DNA of 45,482 nucleotides from Candidatus Peregrinibacteria bacterium (lineage in GTDB: Bacteria > Patescibacteriota > Gracilibacteria > Peribacterales > Peribacteraceae). Position 1 is the stretch's first letter, and every line of letters begins with the position of its first letter. The position numbers and the translations under genes were made by a program. Location: positions 1 through 45,482 of the forward strand of contig JACOTD010000046.1 of NCBI GenBank assembly GCA_016178535.1. Direction: 5' to 3'. The notes under the pieces were generated by a model. It saw nothing but the letters and a program-made list of their open reading frames with translations. It did no database searches and was not told the origin of the DNA. This document shows positions 1-10,142 of this stretch, piece after piece.

Positions 1-1
1 G

Positions 2-118
2 CTTCCTGCGTTCTCTCTCTCCACTGTCATTGCAGAAGTAACGCGGTGGCGAACGGAGGGGAGATCGCTGTTTGAGAAGCAACTGCAGGGAATCCTCGCC
101 AGAGCGCCACCGGGCTAG
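2..118 (+). CDS. possible 3' end of a truncated CDS (…LPAFSLSTVIAEVTRWRTEGRSLFEKQLQGILARAPPG*)
   Basis: Frame 2 is open from the window start to TAG at 116-118; other frames close early. No family recognised. Confidence 0.3.
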   Translation, partial: LPAFSLSTVIAEVTRWRTEGRSLFEKQLQGILARAPPG

Positions 119-734
119 GCGTGGGAATCGGGAATTACTGTGGCTTGGGGGAGCAGGGAATTTGACTTGGGCAGCTTTCGGTTCACGGTTCCGTGTTGTT
201 TGATGGAACATCAGCCGGAATAGCGCCCTTGTCCCGATCCATAAACGCGAGACAACCGTCGCACTTCGACCCTTCAATTCTTCAGGTCAAGCTCAGCTCA
301 GGGTGACAATGTCGAAGACCTCTTTTTCTTCAGCAAAAAAACAAGGAATTTCCCCTCTGCGTCTCGAGAATCCATCGCTACAATGGATGCATCACGATGA
401 GGGGTCAACCTAAAGGGTTCGTCCCGCGGCTATGCCCCTCTTTGAATGGTATGGCGAGGTACATGCGATTGCATTTTTGGAAGCCTTTCTTTATACTTGG
501 ATCACTTCCTCCCCACTCGCTTGCCGCAAGGCCCCGAGTGGGGTTATTTTTGTCGCTTCGGAATTTCAATCTTTTTCCCTCCCCACCCATCAGGCCATCA
601 CTTAGCCTGGATGCCAAGGCTGAGCTTGCTTGTATTATAATTTATATGTAATATAATGTCAATAGGCTGATCCTTACCATTATCGTCGGCGTTCGGCGTG
701 TCATGGTAGGGAAAGACAATTAAGGAGGTGACCC

Positions 735-1334
735 ATGACATGGGGCACTTTGGTTCTGGGTATTGTTCTTGTGGTATTTTTGGTATGGCTCTCAGCGCGC
801 GTGATCCGCGCTGTTCCAGTACCAGCGTCCGCCGCAGGGGCGTTCGACTTGTCAATGAAGTTGATCGTTGCAAGTTTGTTGGCGGTTGGTGCCTTCATTG
901 GCACCTTCCCGCCGATTTGCGCGGTTGCCACCCCGCTGTGGGCTCGTCTCGGACGAGTGCTCGACAGTACGGTGGCGGGGACCGTCGAGGAGAAATCTTC
1001 GACGACAGCCCCAGCACAACTGGTGCCTCAGGTAAGCACACCGACTTCAACCGGCGGCAGCGCTCCGCCAACCCCCACTCGCGCTCCGAATTCGGTTGTA
1101 CGGCCGCAGAGCCCAAAGTACGACAGTACAATGGGCAAGGTCAGCGTCCAAGACGCACCCGCGGCTCCTTACGAATTGGTGATCTATTGGGATGGAGGGA
1201 CGAACCCTCATCCCGCAGGTCTCCACATCGGTCCGGTAAAGGAGTCGAATATTGGCAAGGATGCCAAAAACATCCGTGTCCAGTTTTCGCTTCCGGACAA
1301 CTCAGTCGTCACGGAGCTGGTACCTGTGCCGTGA
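735..1334 (+). CDS. hypothetical membrane protein, two N-terminal hydrophobic segments and Pro/Thr-rich linker
   Basis: ORF of 199 aa; strong Shine-Dalgarno AAGGAGGTGA at 722-731; hydrophobic N-terminus. Confidence 0.75.
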   Translation: MTWGTLVLGIVLVVFLVWLSARVIRAVPVPASAAGAFDLSMKLIVASLLAVGAFIGTFPPICAVATPLWARLGRVLDSTVAGTVEEKSSTTAPAQLVPQVSTPTSTGGSAPPTPTRAPNSVVRPQSPKYDSTMGKVSVQDAPAAPYELVIYWDGGTNPHPAGLHIGPVKESNIGKDAKNIRVQFSLPDNSVVTELVPVP

Positions 1335-1364
1335 CTCGTCGACGACAGTGATGGGATTAGCCTT

Positions 1365-1402
1365 GGGGGTGAAGTGCGCAAGCGCTTCATCCCCGGGTTT
1401 TT
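1365..1402 (+). terminator. Rho-independent terminator
   Basis: GGGGTGAAGtGCGC-AA-GCGCTTCATCCCC stem followed by GGGTTTTT, just after the stop at 1334. Confidence 0.6.
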
Positions 1403-1450
1403 GATGGCAAAAAATCTTCAGATATGGATGCTTTCAATCCTTGGCTTTTT

Positions 1451-4400
1451 CTATCGAGGCTCTCCTCCTCCTGGTTGCTCTGGGGGATTACCGCCTCCAG
1501 GATGCTGACTAGTTCCATTTTCGGGTGCACCTCCACCCGGTTGTTCCACCGGATTGCCACCGCCAGGATGCTGTGCACGTCTTCCGTTTGCAGGTTCCCC
1601 ACCTCCTGGTTGTTCTGGAGGATTCCCTCCACCTTGATGCTCCGGCGATATACCGCCTCCGCCATTTACTCCTGGTGCTCCACCTCCGAGTTGTTCCGCA
1701 GGAGCACCACCACCAGGGACATTCACACGCCCATTTGGAACTCCACCGCCCGGTTGCTCAGGAGGAGGGCTTCCACCGGGGTTCTCTCGCGGTGCTCCGC
1801 CTCCAGGTTGTTCAGGGGTTCTGCCTCCTCCAGGTGTTTCTGAGGGTCGCCCGCCTCCTGGATGCTCTATTGGAGATCCTCCGCCAGGAACAGTTGCTGC
1901 AGGTGCGCCTCCTCCTGGTTGCTCTGGAGGAGATCCACCACCAGGCATTCCACCTCCCGGTGCCCCCGCTCCCGGTTGCTCGGGGGACGCTCCACTCCCC
2001 GGAGTTTCCGCAGGCGTTCCTCCTCCCGATTGTTCAGGAGGATTACCTCCACCAGCCTTTTCCTCTTTCTTCCCTTCTTCTTTTGCCTTTTCCTCCTTCT
2101 TTTCCTCCTCTTTGGGGAACACCGTCACCCCCGGAATCTCCGGCGGCTCTTCTCCCACGATGAGACGGTAGATGTTCTTCAATGTCGGGAGTCCGTCTTT
2201 GATCGTGGGCATCTTGAGGAGAGCCTCGCGCTTGGCTGCTTCCTCCTGCGTGAGGATCGTCTTGGTCCCAAAGAGATCGAGGAACTTCCGGTGCGTGGTC
2301 TTCACCATCGTCTTCATGGCGTCGTGGTTCTCCGTGGTCAATGTGCCGCTCTGGAGGAGGATGAGATAGACCGTCGCGATGCGCTGGAGAGAGGCGATGG
2401 CTTCTTTGCGTCCCGGCTTGCCGTTCTTCGCGGCCTCTTCTTCCTCATTCACGTCCTCGGGCTTGAACCCGGCGAACACCGCCTGCGCGGCATCGACGTG
2501 GGCGAACATGCCCAAGGCGCCCCCGCTCGCCACGAGTTGCGCGTAATGCTGCCGTGCCATCGCGATGACGTTGAGTTCTTCGATGGGCGTGAAGCGACGC
2601 TTGGCCAGATCCGCATCGCGCAGATGGATGCCGGTTTTTGTGTGCGTCGTGATCATTGCCAGAACGATTTCCTGCGCCAGCTTGAGCGCGAGACCTTTCT
2701 GGGATTCCTTGATCATCCGCTGGTAATCGGCGTTCTTGTAGAGTTCCACGAGGAACTTCTTGGCGGCGGTGTCGCCGCCGAGCCGCGCGATCGCAGCGGC
2801 ATCGAGTCGCCCGAGAGCCTGCCCGGCCATGTAGTCGGGATTCTCCAGCTCATTCTTGAAGTGGAATTTCAGGTTCGCGATTTCCTGCTTGAGCAGTCGG
2901 AAGTCATGCTGATTGATCGTCGAGACATCTTTGAACGGCCGGAAGCTCGCGAAGAACCCTTCGAGACTGTCGAGATTTTCCACCGCCCCGAAGTTGCCCG
3001 TGATTGCCGTGACGTTGCGATTGATCCAGCTGCTCACGGTCGTGAGGAAGTTTCCCAACGAGAAGGACTCCGCTTGAACTTTCAAGATGTTCGTCACGTC
3101 ACTCCCGGTGAGCGGCAGTTGATCCTTCTTGAAAGCGGCAACAACCAGGGCGTACTTGAGTTGCTCGATGGCGAGGAGCTTTGAAGAGAGATTTTCGGGC
3201 GTTCCATCGGGCTTTCGGCTTTCCATGATCGTATGGAAGAGCCCATCGACGAGATACCGGAGTCCGGTGTCATCGACAATCTCCATCAGCTCCATGTTCC
3301 GGGCGAACTCCGCGTAGTCGTCTTTCACGAACGCAACGAGATCCGCAAGGGATCCGCCGGTGGGCGCCTCCTTGGATTTCCTGTACAGCGCGAATTCCGC
3401 TCTGCGGCTCTCGAGGGTGCTGATGTCCTCCATGTGCTGCGCTCGATCTCGCTCTCTGCCAAGCTGCGGCTCCATCAATTCGCGGATGATGTCGACCAGT
3501 GACTTGTCGCGGTAGTCCGTCATCGCGATCTCCATGCCGCGGGCCGTGAGCTGCGCGAACTCGCCCGGCGTGGTCTGGGTGCGGATGTTGCGGAAGAGCT
3601 GGAAGGGGAGGGTGTCGCGCCGCGCGTCGGCGTACGCCCCGATGAAGCGGTTGTTCTCCGAGCGCTGCGCGCCGATAATCGCGAAGAGTTCCGCGACTCC
3701 TGCGCCTATTTTGTGTTCGTGTTTTATGAGATCCTGCATGCTTCCCGCTTGATTTTTTTTGATTTGTCCCTCGATCTCCAGCGCGAGAGGGGATTCCTTC
3801 CCATGTTGATCGAGGACGAGCTTTCCCGTTTGACCGTCTCTGCTTGGGGAGAAGAACGCCGCGATCGTCCCGATCTTGGTGGTCGCGAGCGTGGCGAATC
3901 CTTGGCTGAGTTCCACGACGTCCTTACATTCCCTGTCTCGCAAGAACTTCGCCATGATCGTCAGGTAATCCCTGTCTTCTTTGGGAGCGACGAGCTTCGC
4001 CTTGCGCCCAAGCTCTATGCCTTTGTCGACGGTTAAGTCGACTCCTTTCCGAATGAATTCCGCGATGTGGTCGATGGCTTTCTCATCGCCCTTCACGAGA
4101 CGCATGTAGGCCCACGTCCCTCCGAGCGCGAAGCCGGACGTCCGCATGAATTTCCCCATCCAGCCTTTCCCCCAGATCATCTGGTAGGCCGCGAATCCCG
4201 CAAGCCCCCATTGGGCGGCAGGCGGGAGAGACCTGTAATTGTCCATGAAGGTTCGCGATTGCTGCTTGATGCTCTCTTTGAATTTCTTGTCGACGCCCAG
4301 CCATTGCTGCTTCGCCTCCCGGTGCGCCATGGCGAATTGCGTCTCCGCTGCGCTGCGCGCTCCGTAGAGTTTCTTGAGCATCCGCTGATCGACGCGGGGA

Positions 4401-5236
4401 TCGCCCGGAGCGGCGTACTGGGCCGCGAGGATGGCGCCCTTCAGGTATCCCTCCGGAAGGTGCTGGAGCAGGAAGGTGGGATTGCGGAGGTCTTCTTCGC
4501 TCGGGGGCGGCTTTCCCGCATCATTGAATTTCTTCGTGACGTATCGCGCCGCCGCGAGATACTCATCGGTCAGATTCTTCATGCCGTCCGGACTGCGCAG
4601 GAACTTCGCCTCGACGGATTCCTGGGCGAGCGAGCGCGAGCGCGCGTGATCCGGATCATCCTCGCCGGGCTTGATAGTTGAGACGTTCTCTCCGAAGAGG
4701 AGTGCGTGCGTCTCATCGAAGGTGCGCTTCTGCTCCGGATGGAAGTCGATGGAACCGCCCGCCCGCCGCAGGTCGCTGACATACTTGTCATAGTCGCGGT
4801 CGGAAACCTGGTATTCCGGACCAAAGAGATCGGCGTGATTCGGATTGAAACGCACCGGTTCGGGAATGATCTGGCGCGAGGTGCGAATGTAATCGCTCAC
4901 GCGATCTTCGTACGGCTGCTTCAGGATGTCGGGCAGCGGTCTGCGGACCGTGTTGTCCTTCGCAAGCGGCGTATCGCGGAAGAAGTCGTCTCCCGCGGCG
5001 CGGTAGTCGTTCGCGCGATGGATCAGGTCGTTGCGATAGCGCTGCGTGCGTTCGGCATCGCTCATGGTGAGATCCTGCAGGCCTTCACGCACCCGATTGG
5101 TGCCGCGTTGAATGGATTCCAACGGGCGACCCGGAGGTTGCGAGAGGTTGCGGCACAGCCTCCGCTCTCGCCCCGCCAGACCGATGTCGGGCTGGTCGGA
5201 ATTCTCGAAGCCGAAGGTGGAGCGAGAGGGGATCAT
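1451..5236 (-). CDS. very large hypothetical protein with C-terminal (G)GGxPxEQPGGG repeat tail
   Basis: 1261-aa ORF; central hydrophobic segment (WGLAGFAAYQMIWGKGWMGKF); about 200-aa Pro/Gly repeat tail running to the stop; start overlaps upstream stop (ATGA at 5233-5236). Confidence 0.85.
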   Translation of the reverse strand: MIPSRSTFGFENSDQPDIGLAGRERRLCRNLSQPPGRPLESIQRGTNRVREGLQDLTMSDAERTQRYRNDLIHRANDYRAAGDDFFRDTPLAKDNTVRRPLPDILKQPYEDRVSDYIRTSRQIIPEPVRFNPNHADLFGPEYQVSDRDYDKYVSDLRRAGGSIDFHPEQKRTFDETHALLFGENVSTIKPGEDDPDHARSRSLAQESVEAKFLRSPDGMKNLTDEYLAAARYVTKKFNDAGKPPPSEEDLRNPTFLLQHLPEGYLKGAILAAQYAAPGDPRVDQRMLKKLYGARSAAETQFAMAHREAKQQWLGVDKKFKESIKQQSRTFMDNYRSLPPAAQWGLAGFAAYQMIWGKGWMGKFMRTSGFALGGTWAYMRLVKGDEKAIDHIAEFIRKGVDLTVDKGIELGRKAKLVAPKEDRDYLTIMAKFLRDRECKDVVELSQGFATLATTKIGTIAAFFSPSRDGQTGKLVLDQHGKESPLALEIEGQIKKNQAGSMQDLIKHEHKIGAGVAELFAIIGAQRSENNRFIGAYADARRDTLPFQLFRNIRTQTTPGEFAQLTARGMEIAMTDYRDKSLVDIIRELMEPQLGRERDRAQHMEDISTLESRRAEFALYRKSKEAPTGGSLADLVAFVKDDYAEFARNMELMEIVDDTGLRYLVDGLFHTIMESRKPDGTPENLSSKLLAIEQLKYALVVAAFKKDQLPLTGSDVTNILKVQAESFSLGNFLTTVSSWINRNVTAITGNFGAVENLDSLEGFFASFRPFKDVSTINQHDFRLLKQEIANLKFHFKNELENPDYMAGQALGRLDAAAIARLGGDTAAKKFLVELYKNADYQRMIKESQKGLALKLAQEIVLAMITTHTKTGIHLRDADLAKRRFTPIEELNVIAMARQHYAQLVASGGALGMFAHVDAAQAVFAGFKPEDVNEEEEAAKNGKPGRKEAIASLQRIATVYLILLQSGTLTTENHDAMKTMVKTTHRKFLDLFGTKTILTQEEAAKREALLKMPTIKDGLPTLKNIYRLIVGEEPPEIPGVTVFPKEEEKKEEKAKEEGKKEEKAGGGNPPEQSGGGTPAETPGSGASPEQPGAGAPGGGMPGGGSPPEQPGGGAPAATVPGGGSPIEHPGGGRPSETPGGGRTPEQPGGGAPRENPGGSPPPEQPGGGVPNGRVNVPGGGAPAEQLGGGAPGVNGGGGISPEHQGGGNPPEQPGGGEPANGRRAQHPGGGNPVEQPGGGAPENGTSQHPGGGNPPEQPGGGEPR

Positions 5237-6501
5237 GCCGCCATGGCGTGGTGAGGTTCATCGGCGTGGCCTTCTGGACCATGCGCTTCGTCTGCTGCGG
5301 GAACCGTGGGACCGCCGGAATCTCCTCCGCCCGCCGCCGCCGCACGGCCCTTCTTGCCCTTGCGCCACTTGTAGATGGCGCCGCCGATGACCCCCGCGGG
5401 AATCGCGAGTGGCAGGATGGCGCCGCCGGTCGCCACGGTCGCGGCCGCTCCCAGAGCGCCGCCGATGGCGGCCGGTTTGCTGAAGACCGCCTTGCGTGTT
5501 GCATTGCCGAACTCGAATGTTTTCTTCCCCGCGACGCCGCCCCCGTACCCCGCTCCGCGCAAGAGCCGCCACGATCCCCAGAAGGGCGCCGTGAGTGTTT
5601 TGCCGATGAAGCGCCGCCCGATGCGCAGGAACCCTTCGTACTTCGGTTTCTCTCCCCAGCCGAGCCAGTGCAGCGCCGAGCGAACGCCGTACGTGGCGCC
5701 GCCAATCCCCCACACCGCGGCCGGCACGAATGCCGCCATGCCGAGCAGCGGCAGAACGGAAGCCGGGAGCGCAGCCCCCATCGCAGGGATGAAGACATGT
5801 GCATTCAGCGAATCGACGATGGGCTTGAGGAACGGCGTGACGTACGAGGCGCCGCTCGAGAGCACCGATGCCACGGAACCCACACCGGGGATCGACGAGA
5901 TGACGTTGGCCGCCGCGGTCGTCGCGGTGCCGAGCCCCCCCAAAATCTTGCCCGTCCATTCGCCGAAGGCCCCCAATGTCGTCACGGACGACACGGCGCC
6001 CCCGGCCGAAGCGAACGTCTCCGCGAGCGCCGTGCCCACCGCCGCAAGTCCCACGCCGCGCGTGAACCATTTTCCGAGTGTCATTGCGCGCCGATTGTTC
6101 TTGGCCGATTCCACTTTCTCGTCGAGGTCTTCGCTCTTCCCGAACAGTCGCCTCCATGTCCTGCGAAAGAATCCCACGCCCTTTTCTTTGCTTGCTTTGG
6201 TCTTCTCGCCGCTTCCCTGACCCTCCGCCGCCTCTGATGCTTGTTTCGTCATCAGAGCTTCCATTTCTTTTTTCGTTTGCTCTTCCTGCGCTTTGGTGGG
6301 GCCGTTCTTGGCGAGCGCTTGTTTGGCGGCTTTCTCTTTGGCGGCCTGCGCTTCCGCCGTAAGCGCTTTCCCCATCTTGCCGCGCGTTTCATTGGTCACG
6401 TTCTGACGCAGTGCGGCCAGCCTGGCAGCTTCCTCCTGCTCCGCCTGATCCTTGTGTTCGGCGGATTCCCCGGGCCCGTCGCGGACTTTTTTTTCTGTCA
6501 T
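5233..6501 (-). CDS. hypothetical Ala/Gly-rich multi-pass membrane protein
   Basis: ORF track gives 5233..6747; the likely start is MTEKKVRDGPG at 6501, because the upstream extension overlaps the divergent antitoxin gene. Several hydrophobic segments; translationally coupled to the 1261-aa gene. Confidence 0.75.
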   Translation of the reverse strand: MTEKKVRDGPGESAEHKDQAEQEEAARLAALRQNVTNETRGKMGKALTAEAQAAKEKAAKQALAKNGPTKAQEEQTKKEMEALMTKQASEAAEGQGSGEKTKASKEKGVGFFRRTWRRLFGKSEDLDEKVESAKNNRRAMTLGKWFTRGVGLAAVGTALAETFASAGGAVSSVTTLGAFGEWTGKILGGLGTATTAAANVISSIPGVGSVASVLSSGASYVTPFLKPIVDSLNAHVFIPAMGAALPASVLPLLGMAAFVPAAVWGIGGATYGVRSALHWLGWGEKPKYEGFLRIGRRFIGKTLTAPFWGSWRLLRGAGYGGGVAGKKTFEFGNATRKAVFSKPAAIGGALGAAATVATGGAILPLAIPAGVIGGAIYKWRKGKKGRAAAAGGGDSGGPTVPAADEAHGPEGHADEPHHAMAA

Positions 6502-6639
6502 GGTTTTTGGTATTTCAAAATCTTTCCAGTATACCGGAAAAACCTCCTTCAGTGAAGGATAAATAGAAGAGGGATTCTGTCTGTGTTTTTCTGCGTATGC
6601 GGTTGTGATTTCCTCTGCGAATGGTGTAGAATGCGCAGC

Positions 6640-6915
6640 ATGGAAAAAGTGATCCGCAACGTCGGCGACATCGATCGTGCCGACCGGCGCGCGCTCGAGC
6701 GCCTCACCGGCAAGCCCTTGGCCGAGGGCCAGCAGGTCATTATCCAAGTAATGACCGTCAGGGCCGAGCCTTCACAAATGCCCCAATCGAATCATGAATC
6801 TGAATCCGATACATTGCCAGCGTGGTGTAACGTCTACGCGGGCCTGACGGATCAAGAAATTGCAGACCTCGAGTCCGTCATTCTCCAGCGTGCCAACCTC
6901 ACACGTCCATCGTGA
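6640..6915 (+). CDS. putative VapB-like antitoxin
   Basis: Small ORF (MEKVIRNVGDIDRADRRALERLTGK…) overlapping the downstream PIN-domain toxin start (GTGATG). Confidence 0.55.
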   Translation: MEKVIRNVGDIDRADRRALERLTGKPLAEGQQVIIQVMTVRAEPSQMPQSNHESESDTLPAWCNVYAGLTDQEIADLESVILQRANLTRPS

Positions 6916-7337
6916 TGACTCCGTTTTCGTCATTGTCGCTCCTCGATACGGACATGGTTTCCGAAGTCATGAAGAACAAAAATATCATCGTCGGAAAGAA
7001 TGCGAGAGCGTATCTGCGACAGTTCGGCCAATTCGCCTTTTCCGCCATTACGCGATATGAAGTCATCCGCGGTCTCAAGCGCAAGAGTGCGACCTTGCAG
7101 ATGCTGCAGTTCCAGGATTTTCTCCGTCATTCGCATGTCTTCGCGATCAACGATGAAGTCCTGGATTGCGCTGCTGATCTCTGGGTCACAGCCTCTCACG
7201 GCGGCCACTCGTGCAATGATGCCGATCTCATCATCGCCGCCACTGCGCTCGAGCACGGACGCGTGCTCGTCACCGGCAATGCCGATCATTTCTCGTGGAT
7301 TCCGGAATTGACAGTCGAAAATTGGCGTGGGCCTTGA
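6912..7337 (+). CDS. vapC: PIN-domain ribonuclease toxin, VapC family
   Basis: LLDTDMVSEVM N-terminal acidic motif and C-terminal NDADLIIAATALEHGRVLVTGNADHF, typical of VapC PIN domains; coupled to upstream antitoxin. Confidence 0.85.
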   Translation: MMTPFSSLSLLDTDMVSEVMKNKNIIVGKNARAYLRQFGQFAFSAITRYEVIRGLKRKSATLQMLQFQDFLRHSHVFAINDEVLDCAADLWVTASHGGHSCNDADLIIAATALEHGRVLVTGNADHFSWIPELTVENWRGP

Positions 7338-7346
7338 GAATGTATC

Positions 7347-7540
7347 CAAAGAGCCCCCACCCCCGGCCCCTCCCACTCATCGTTGCGGCTCCGAGCGGGA
7401 GACTGTGTGTGTTGTTTTGTTTCCTCTCCCCCCGACCCCCTCTCCGGTGGAGAGGGGGAGAAATGTTCCAATGTTCCATTCCTCCCCTCCTCCCACGGAG
7501 GAGGGGTTGGGGGTGGAGGATTTCCCCATTGCCCCCCCTC
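7347..7540. repeat. cluster of three C-rich/G-rich palindromic repeat copies
   Basis: Copy A ~7347-7405 (CCCCCACCCCCGGCCCCTCCC…), copy B ~7422-7475 (CCTCTCCCCCCGACCCCCTCTCCggtgGAGAGGGGGAGAAATG), copy C ~7478-7530 in opposite orientation (RC: CCTCCACCCCCAACCCCTCCTCCgtgGGAGGAGGGGAGGAATGG). Confidence 0.75.
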
Positions 7541-7557
7541 GTCAACTTTGCTATACT
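7529..7557 (+). promoter_or_regulatory. sigma70-like promoter TTGCCC-N17-TATACT
   Basis: -35 TTGCCC 7529-7534, 17-nt spacer, -10 TATACT 7552-7557, 31 nt upstream of the ORF at 7588. Confidence 0.5.
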
Positions 7558-7587
7558 GATGACGAATACACATAGCATTTTCTCTCA

Positions 7588-7923
7588 ATGCCCCCCGTTC
7601 CCGTACACGACGACGGCCAGAACGCAGCGCTCGCGGAGCAGCTCTACGATGTGCTGATGGCGGAGATCGAACCGGATCTCCTCCTCGCGAACATTCCGAC
7701 TCTCGACGCCAAGTACGCCGGCGAATCCGCGGAGGACCACGCCGCGCGCATGAAGCGCTACGAGGCGGCCTACAAAGCCTTCGATGAAGAGTTCGCCGCG
7801 TTCATGGCGGACGTGAACGACCAAGTGCGCACCTCGCGCAGGGATTCGCTCAAGACGAACGAGGAGAAGGATCGCACGCAGGAAGCAACTGCACTGGAAT
7901 CCCTCGAAGCAGTCTTCACCTAA
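7588..7923 (+). CDS. hypothetical protein (111 aa)
   Basis: ORF with coding-like composition downstream of a good promoter, upstream of and co-oriented with the 707-aa ORF. Confidence 0.65.
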   Translation: MPPVPVHDDGQNAALAEQLYDVLMAEIEPDLLLANIPTLDAKYAGESAEDHAARMKRYEAAYKAFDEEFAAFMADVNDQVRTSRRDSLKTNEEKDRTQEATALESLEAVFT

Positions 7924-7937
7924 TTCCCCCTCCCTCT

Positions 7938-10061
7938 ATGGAGACGATACACGCATTTTTATTTCCGGACGCTGGATCTCTCCGAGAGAGGAGACTCATG
8001 AATAATTTTTTGGGTCCTCTCAATCCGGATATTGCCATACAAGCTGCTGCCGTTCCGGAAAGAATAGAGGCCAGTCAGCTTGAGGAAAAATTGAAGAAAG
8101 AACCTAATCTCAACGATTCCACAAAGAAGCGCATTGATGAAGTAAAAGAAAGGCTTGGCAAATTCGCAGGGAAAGGGGATTTGGGAGCAGCTGAATTGAT
8201 TAACAAATTGAACAAAGCGCAGATAGAAAGAGATGAAAAAGAAAATGAAGTTAAAAATTTGGAGAAGAAAAACGAACAAGAACTCAAAGATATTACGAAT
8301 GCAAAAGAACTCATGGAAAAACAGCCAGCCGGAATTGCGAAGACAAATTTTGAAGCAACACTCAATAAGATGGCTGAAGACTACATCAATAGTCATTATG
8401 CCAGGATCAATACACTTGCTACCGCAATGGCACCGCATAATTTTGTTGAGGAAATATCTGTGCATGCGAAGCAAGTCGATGCATTACAGAAGAAATGGGG
8501 CAAAGAAGTTGGTGCAAAGGAAAACAAGCTTTCCAAAGACGAGAAGAAAAAGAATGAAGAGGAACATGAAAAATTCATGAAATCTTTGAAGGAAGATTTA
8601 GACCACCTCTCACAGAGAGAGAAGGGAAAGAAAGATTACAATGATTTGAAGAAAGATATCATCGGCAGGATTGATGCTAGAATTATAATTCTTGTGAATC
8701 AGGATTATTCAACAAAACCAAAACCTGAACAATCCTCCATTCGTTATCAATCCGATCCGGGTACAGTTTGGACGAATGGTGTCGAGCATATTCAGCTTCT
8801 TGTGAGTCAGGTCAATGAATTGAGAACCGAGAGAGGAAAGTTGCAGGATGAGCCGAAGCCCGAGCCAGCAAAACCTACTCCGGAAAAGCCCAAGGAAAAT
8901 CTTTCCGATGACGATAAGAAAAAGACGTTCGATCCAGCAATCGCCGCATTCAAGAAGGATGGAAGCAAGGCCGGTCTGGAAACGGCGTACAAAGCTCTTA
9001 GCGAAACGAAGAAAGAGAGCGCAATCACATACATTCAAGCGGAGCTCAAGGATTACACAGTCAAGGATGATAAGGGCGCATTGGTTCTCGAGAAGAAAGC
9101 GGTCGGCGCGGGCGCCGGAACAACCGCTCCCGGAGTTAAGCCAGGAGAAACGAAAGAGAAGACTCCCTTGGAACAAATCATCGAGTTCCTCAAGGAGATT
9201 CTGAAGGCGCTTGGCGTCTTACAAACTCAGAATGATCGTCTGCTCACCACGAGCAAGCTCAAATCTCCGAGCGAGCTCCTCAAGAAGTACGGCGAATTGA
9301 GCGTGTCACTTGCTAAAATCAAAGAGGCCGTTCAGAAGGAAACGGATCCCAAGAAAAAGGAGGAACTTCAAAAGCAGCAGGCACAAATGGAAAAGGAGAT
9401 CGCGGAAATCGAAGCGACCATCGGCAGCTTGCGCCGGCGCTTGAAGGATCCTAAGCACAAGGATGATCTGGAGAAGAGGATCGCCGCTCTGTTTGCCAAG
9501 CAGCAGCGCGACGGCCGTCTTCAGCTTCCGTTCACGGTCGGCCGCGTCGTCCTTTCGCCCAGCGGTGAGAGGATTGCCTACGGCATGCAAATCTACGGTA
9601 CCGATGGAGCGTTGATCAGCGGTCAGTTCCAGGGGCAGTTCCAGATGGCCATTCAATCGCAAGACCTGCCCATCAATATCGATCACGGCACGATGTGGAT
9701 GCCGGCAATCTCGCCGAATTATTACCGCCAGCTTCCGCCGACGATTGTTCAACAGAACCTCTACAACAACTCCACCACGAACAATATTCAGACGAATATC
9801 TATCACCAGGAGAATATCGCCAATGCCAATGCCCCCTTCTCTTCGGCAACGGCAAAAGGCGGCGATACGGTACAACGGCAGAGAGCACAGCAGGAAACCG
9901 TTCAGGTTCCCATCCAGGCTCCGACCTTCAATCCTCCCGCTCAGCCGTCCGCTGCGCCGAGCTTTACGCCGCCTGCCGCTCCTCCCAACAAGATTTCCGC
10001 GCCGCCTTCAACGCCACATATTCCCGGCGGCGCTCCGGGGAGTGACAATCCCAATCGATAA
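7938..10061 (+). CDS. large coiled-coil hypothetical protein with Pro-rich C-terminus
   Basis: 707-aa ORF; long charged K/E-rich coiled-coil stretches; C-terminal Pro/Ala-rich tail. Confidence 0.8.
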   Translation: METIHAFLFPDAGSLRERRLMNNFLGPLNPDIAIQAAAVPERIEASQLEEKLKKEPNLNDSTKKRIDEVKERLGKFAGKGDLGAAELINKLNKAQIERDEKENEVKNLEKKNEQELKDITNAKELMEKQPAGIAKTNFEATLNKMAEDYINSHYARINTLATAMAPHNFVEEISVHAKQVDALQKKWGKEVGAKENKLSKDEKKKNEEEHEKFMKSLKEDLDHLSQREKGKKDYNDLKKDIIGRIDARIIILVNQDYSTKPKPEQSSIRYQSDPGTVWTNGVEHIQLLVSQVNELRTERGKLQDEPKPEPAKPTPEKPKENLSDDDKKKTFDPAIAAFKKDGSKAGLETAYKALSETKKESAITYIQAELKDYTVKDDKGALVLEKKAVGAGAGTTAPGVKPGETKEKTPLEQIIEFLKEILKALGVLQTQNDRLLTTSKLKSPSELLKKYGELSVSLAKIKEAVQKETDPKKKEELQKQQAQMEKEIAEIEATIGSLRRRLKDPKHKDDLEKRIAALFAKQQRDGRLQLPFTVGRVVLSPSGERIAYGMQIYGTDGALISGQFQGQFQMAIQSQDLPINIDHGTMWMPAISPNYYRQLPPTIVQQNLYNNSTTNNIQTNIYHQENIANANAPFSSATAKGGDTVQRQRAQQETVQVPIQAPTFNPPAQPSAAPSFTPPAAPPNKISAPPSTPHIPGGAPGSDNPNR

Positions 10062-10142
10062 TCGCGCTCAGACTGCAGGTTCATCCTGAATCATGGAGAT
10101 GAGGGAAAGCGGGATCCGAATCTGCCGCTTTCCCTCTCTTCG

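Noticed and set aside
1-734. Small ORFs at 397-931 on both strands
   Set aside because: Mutually overlapping, no RBS or family signal; the supported gene in this region is 735-1334.
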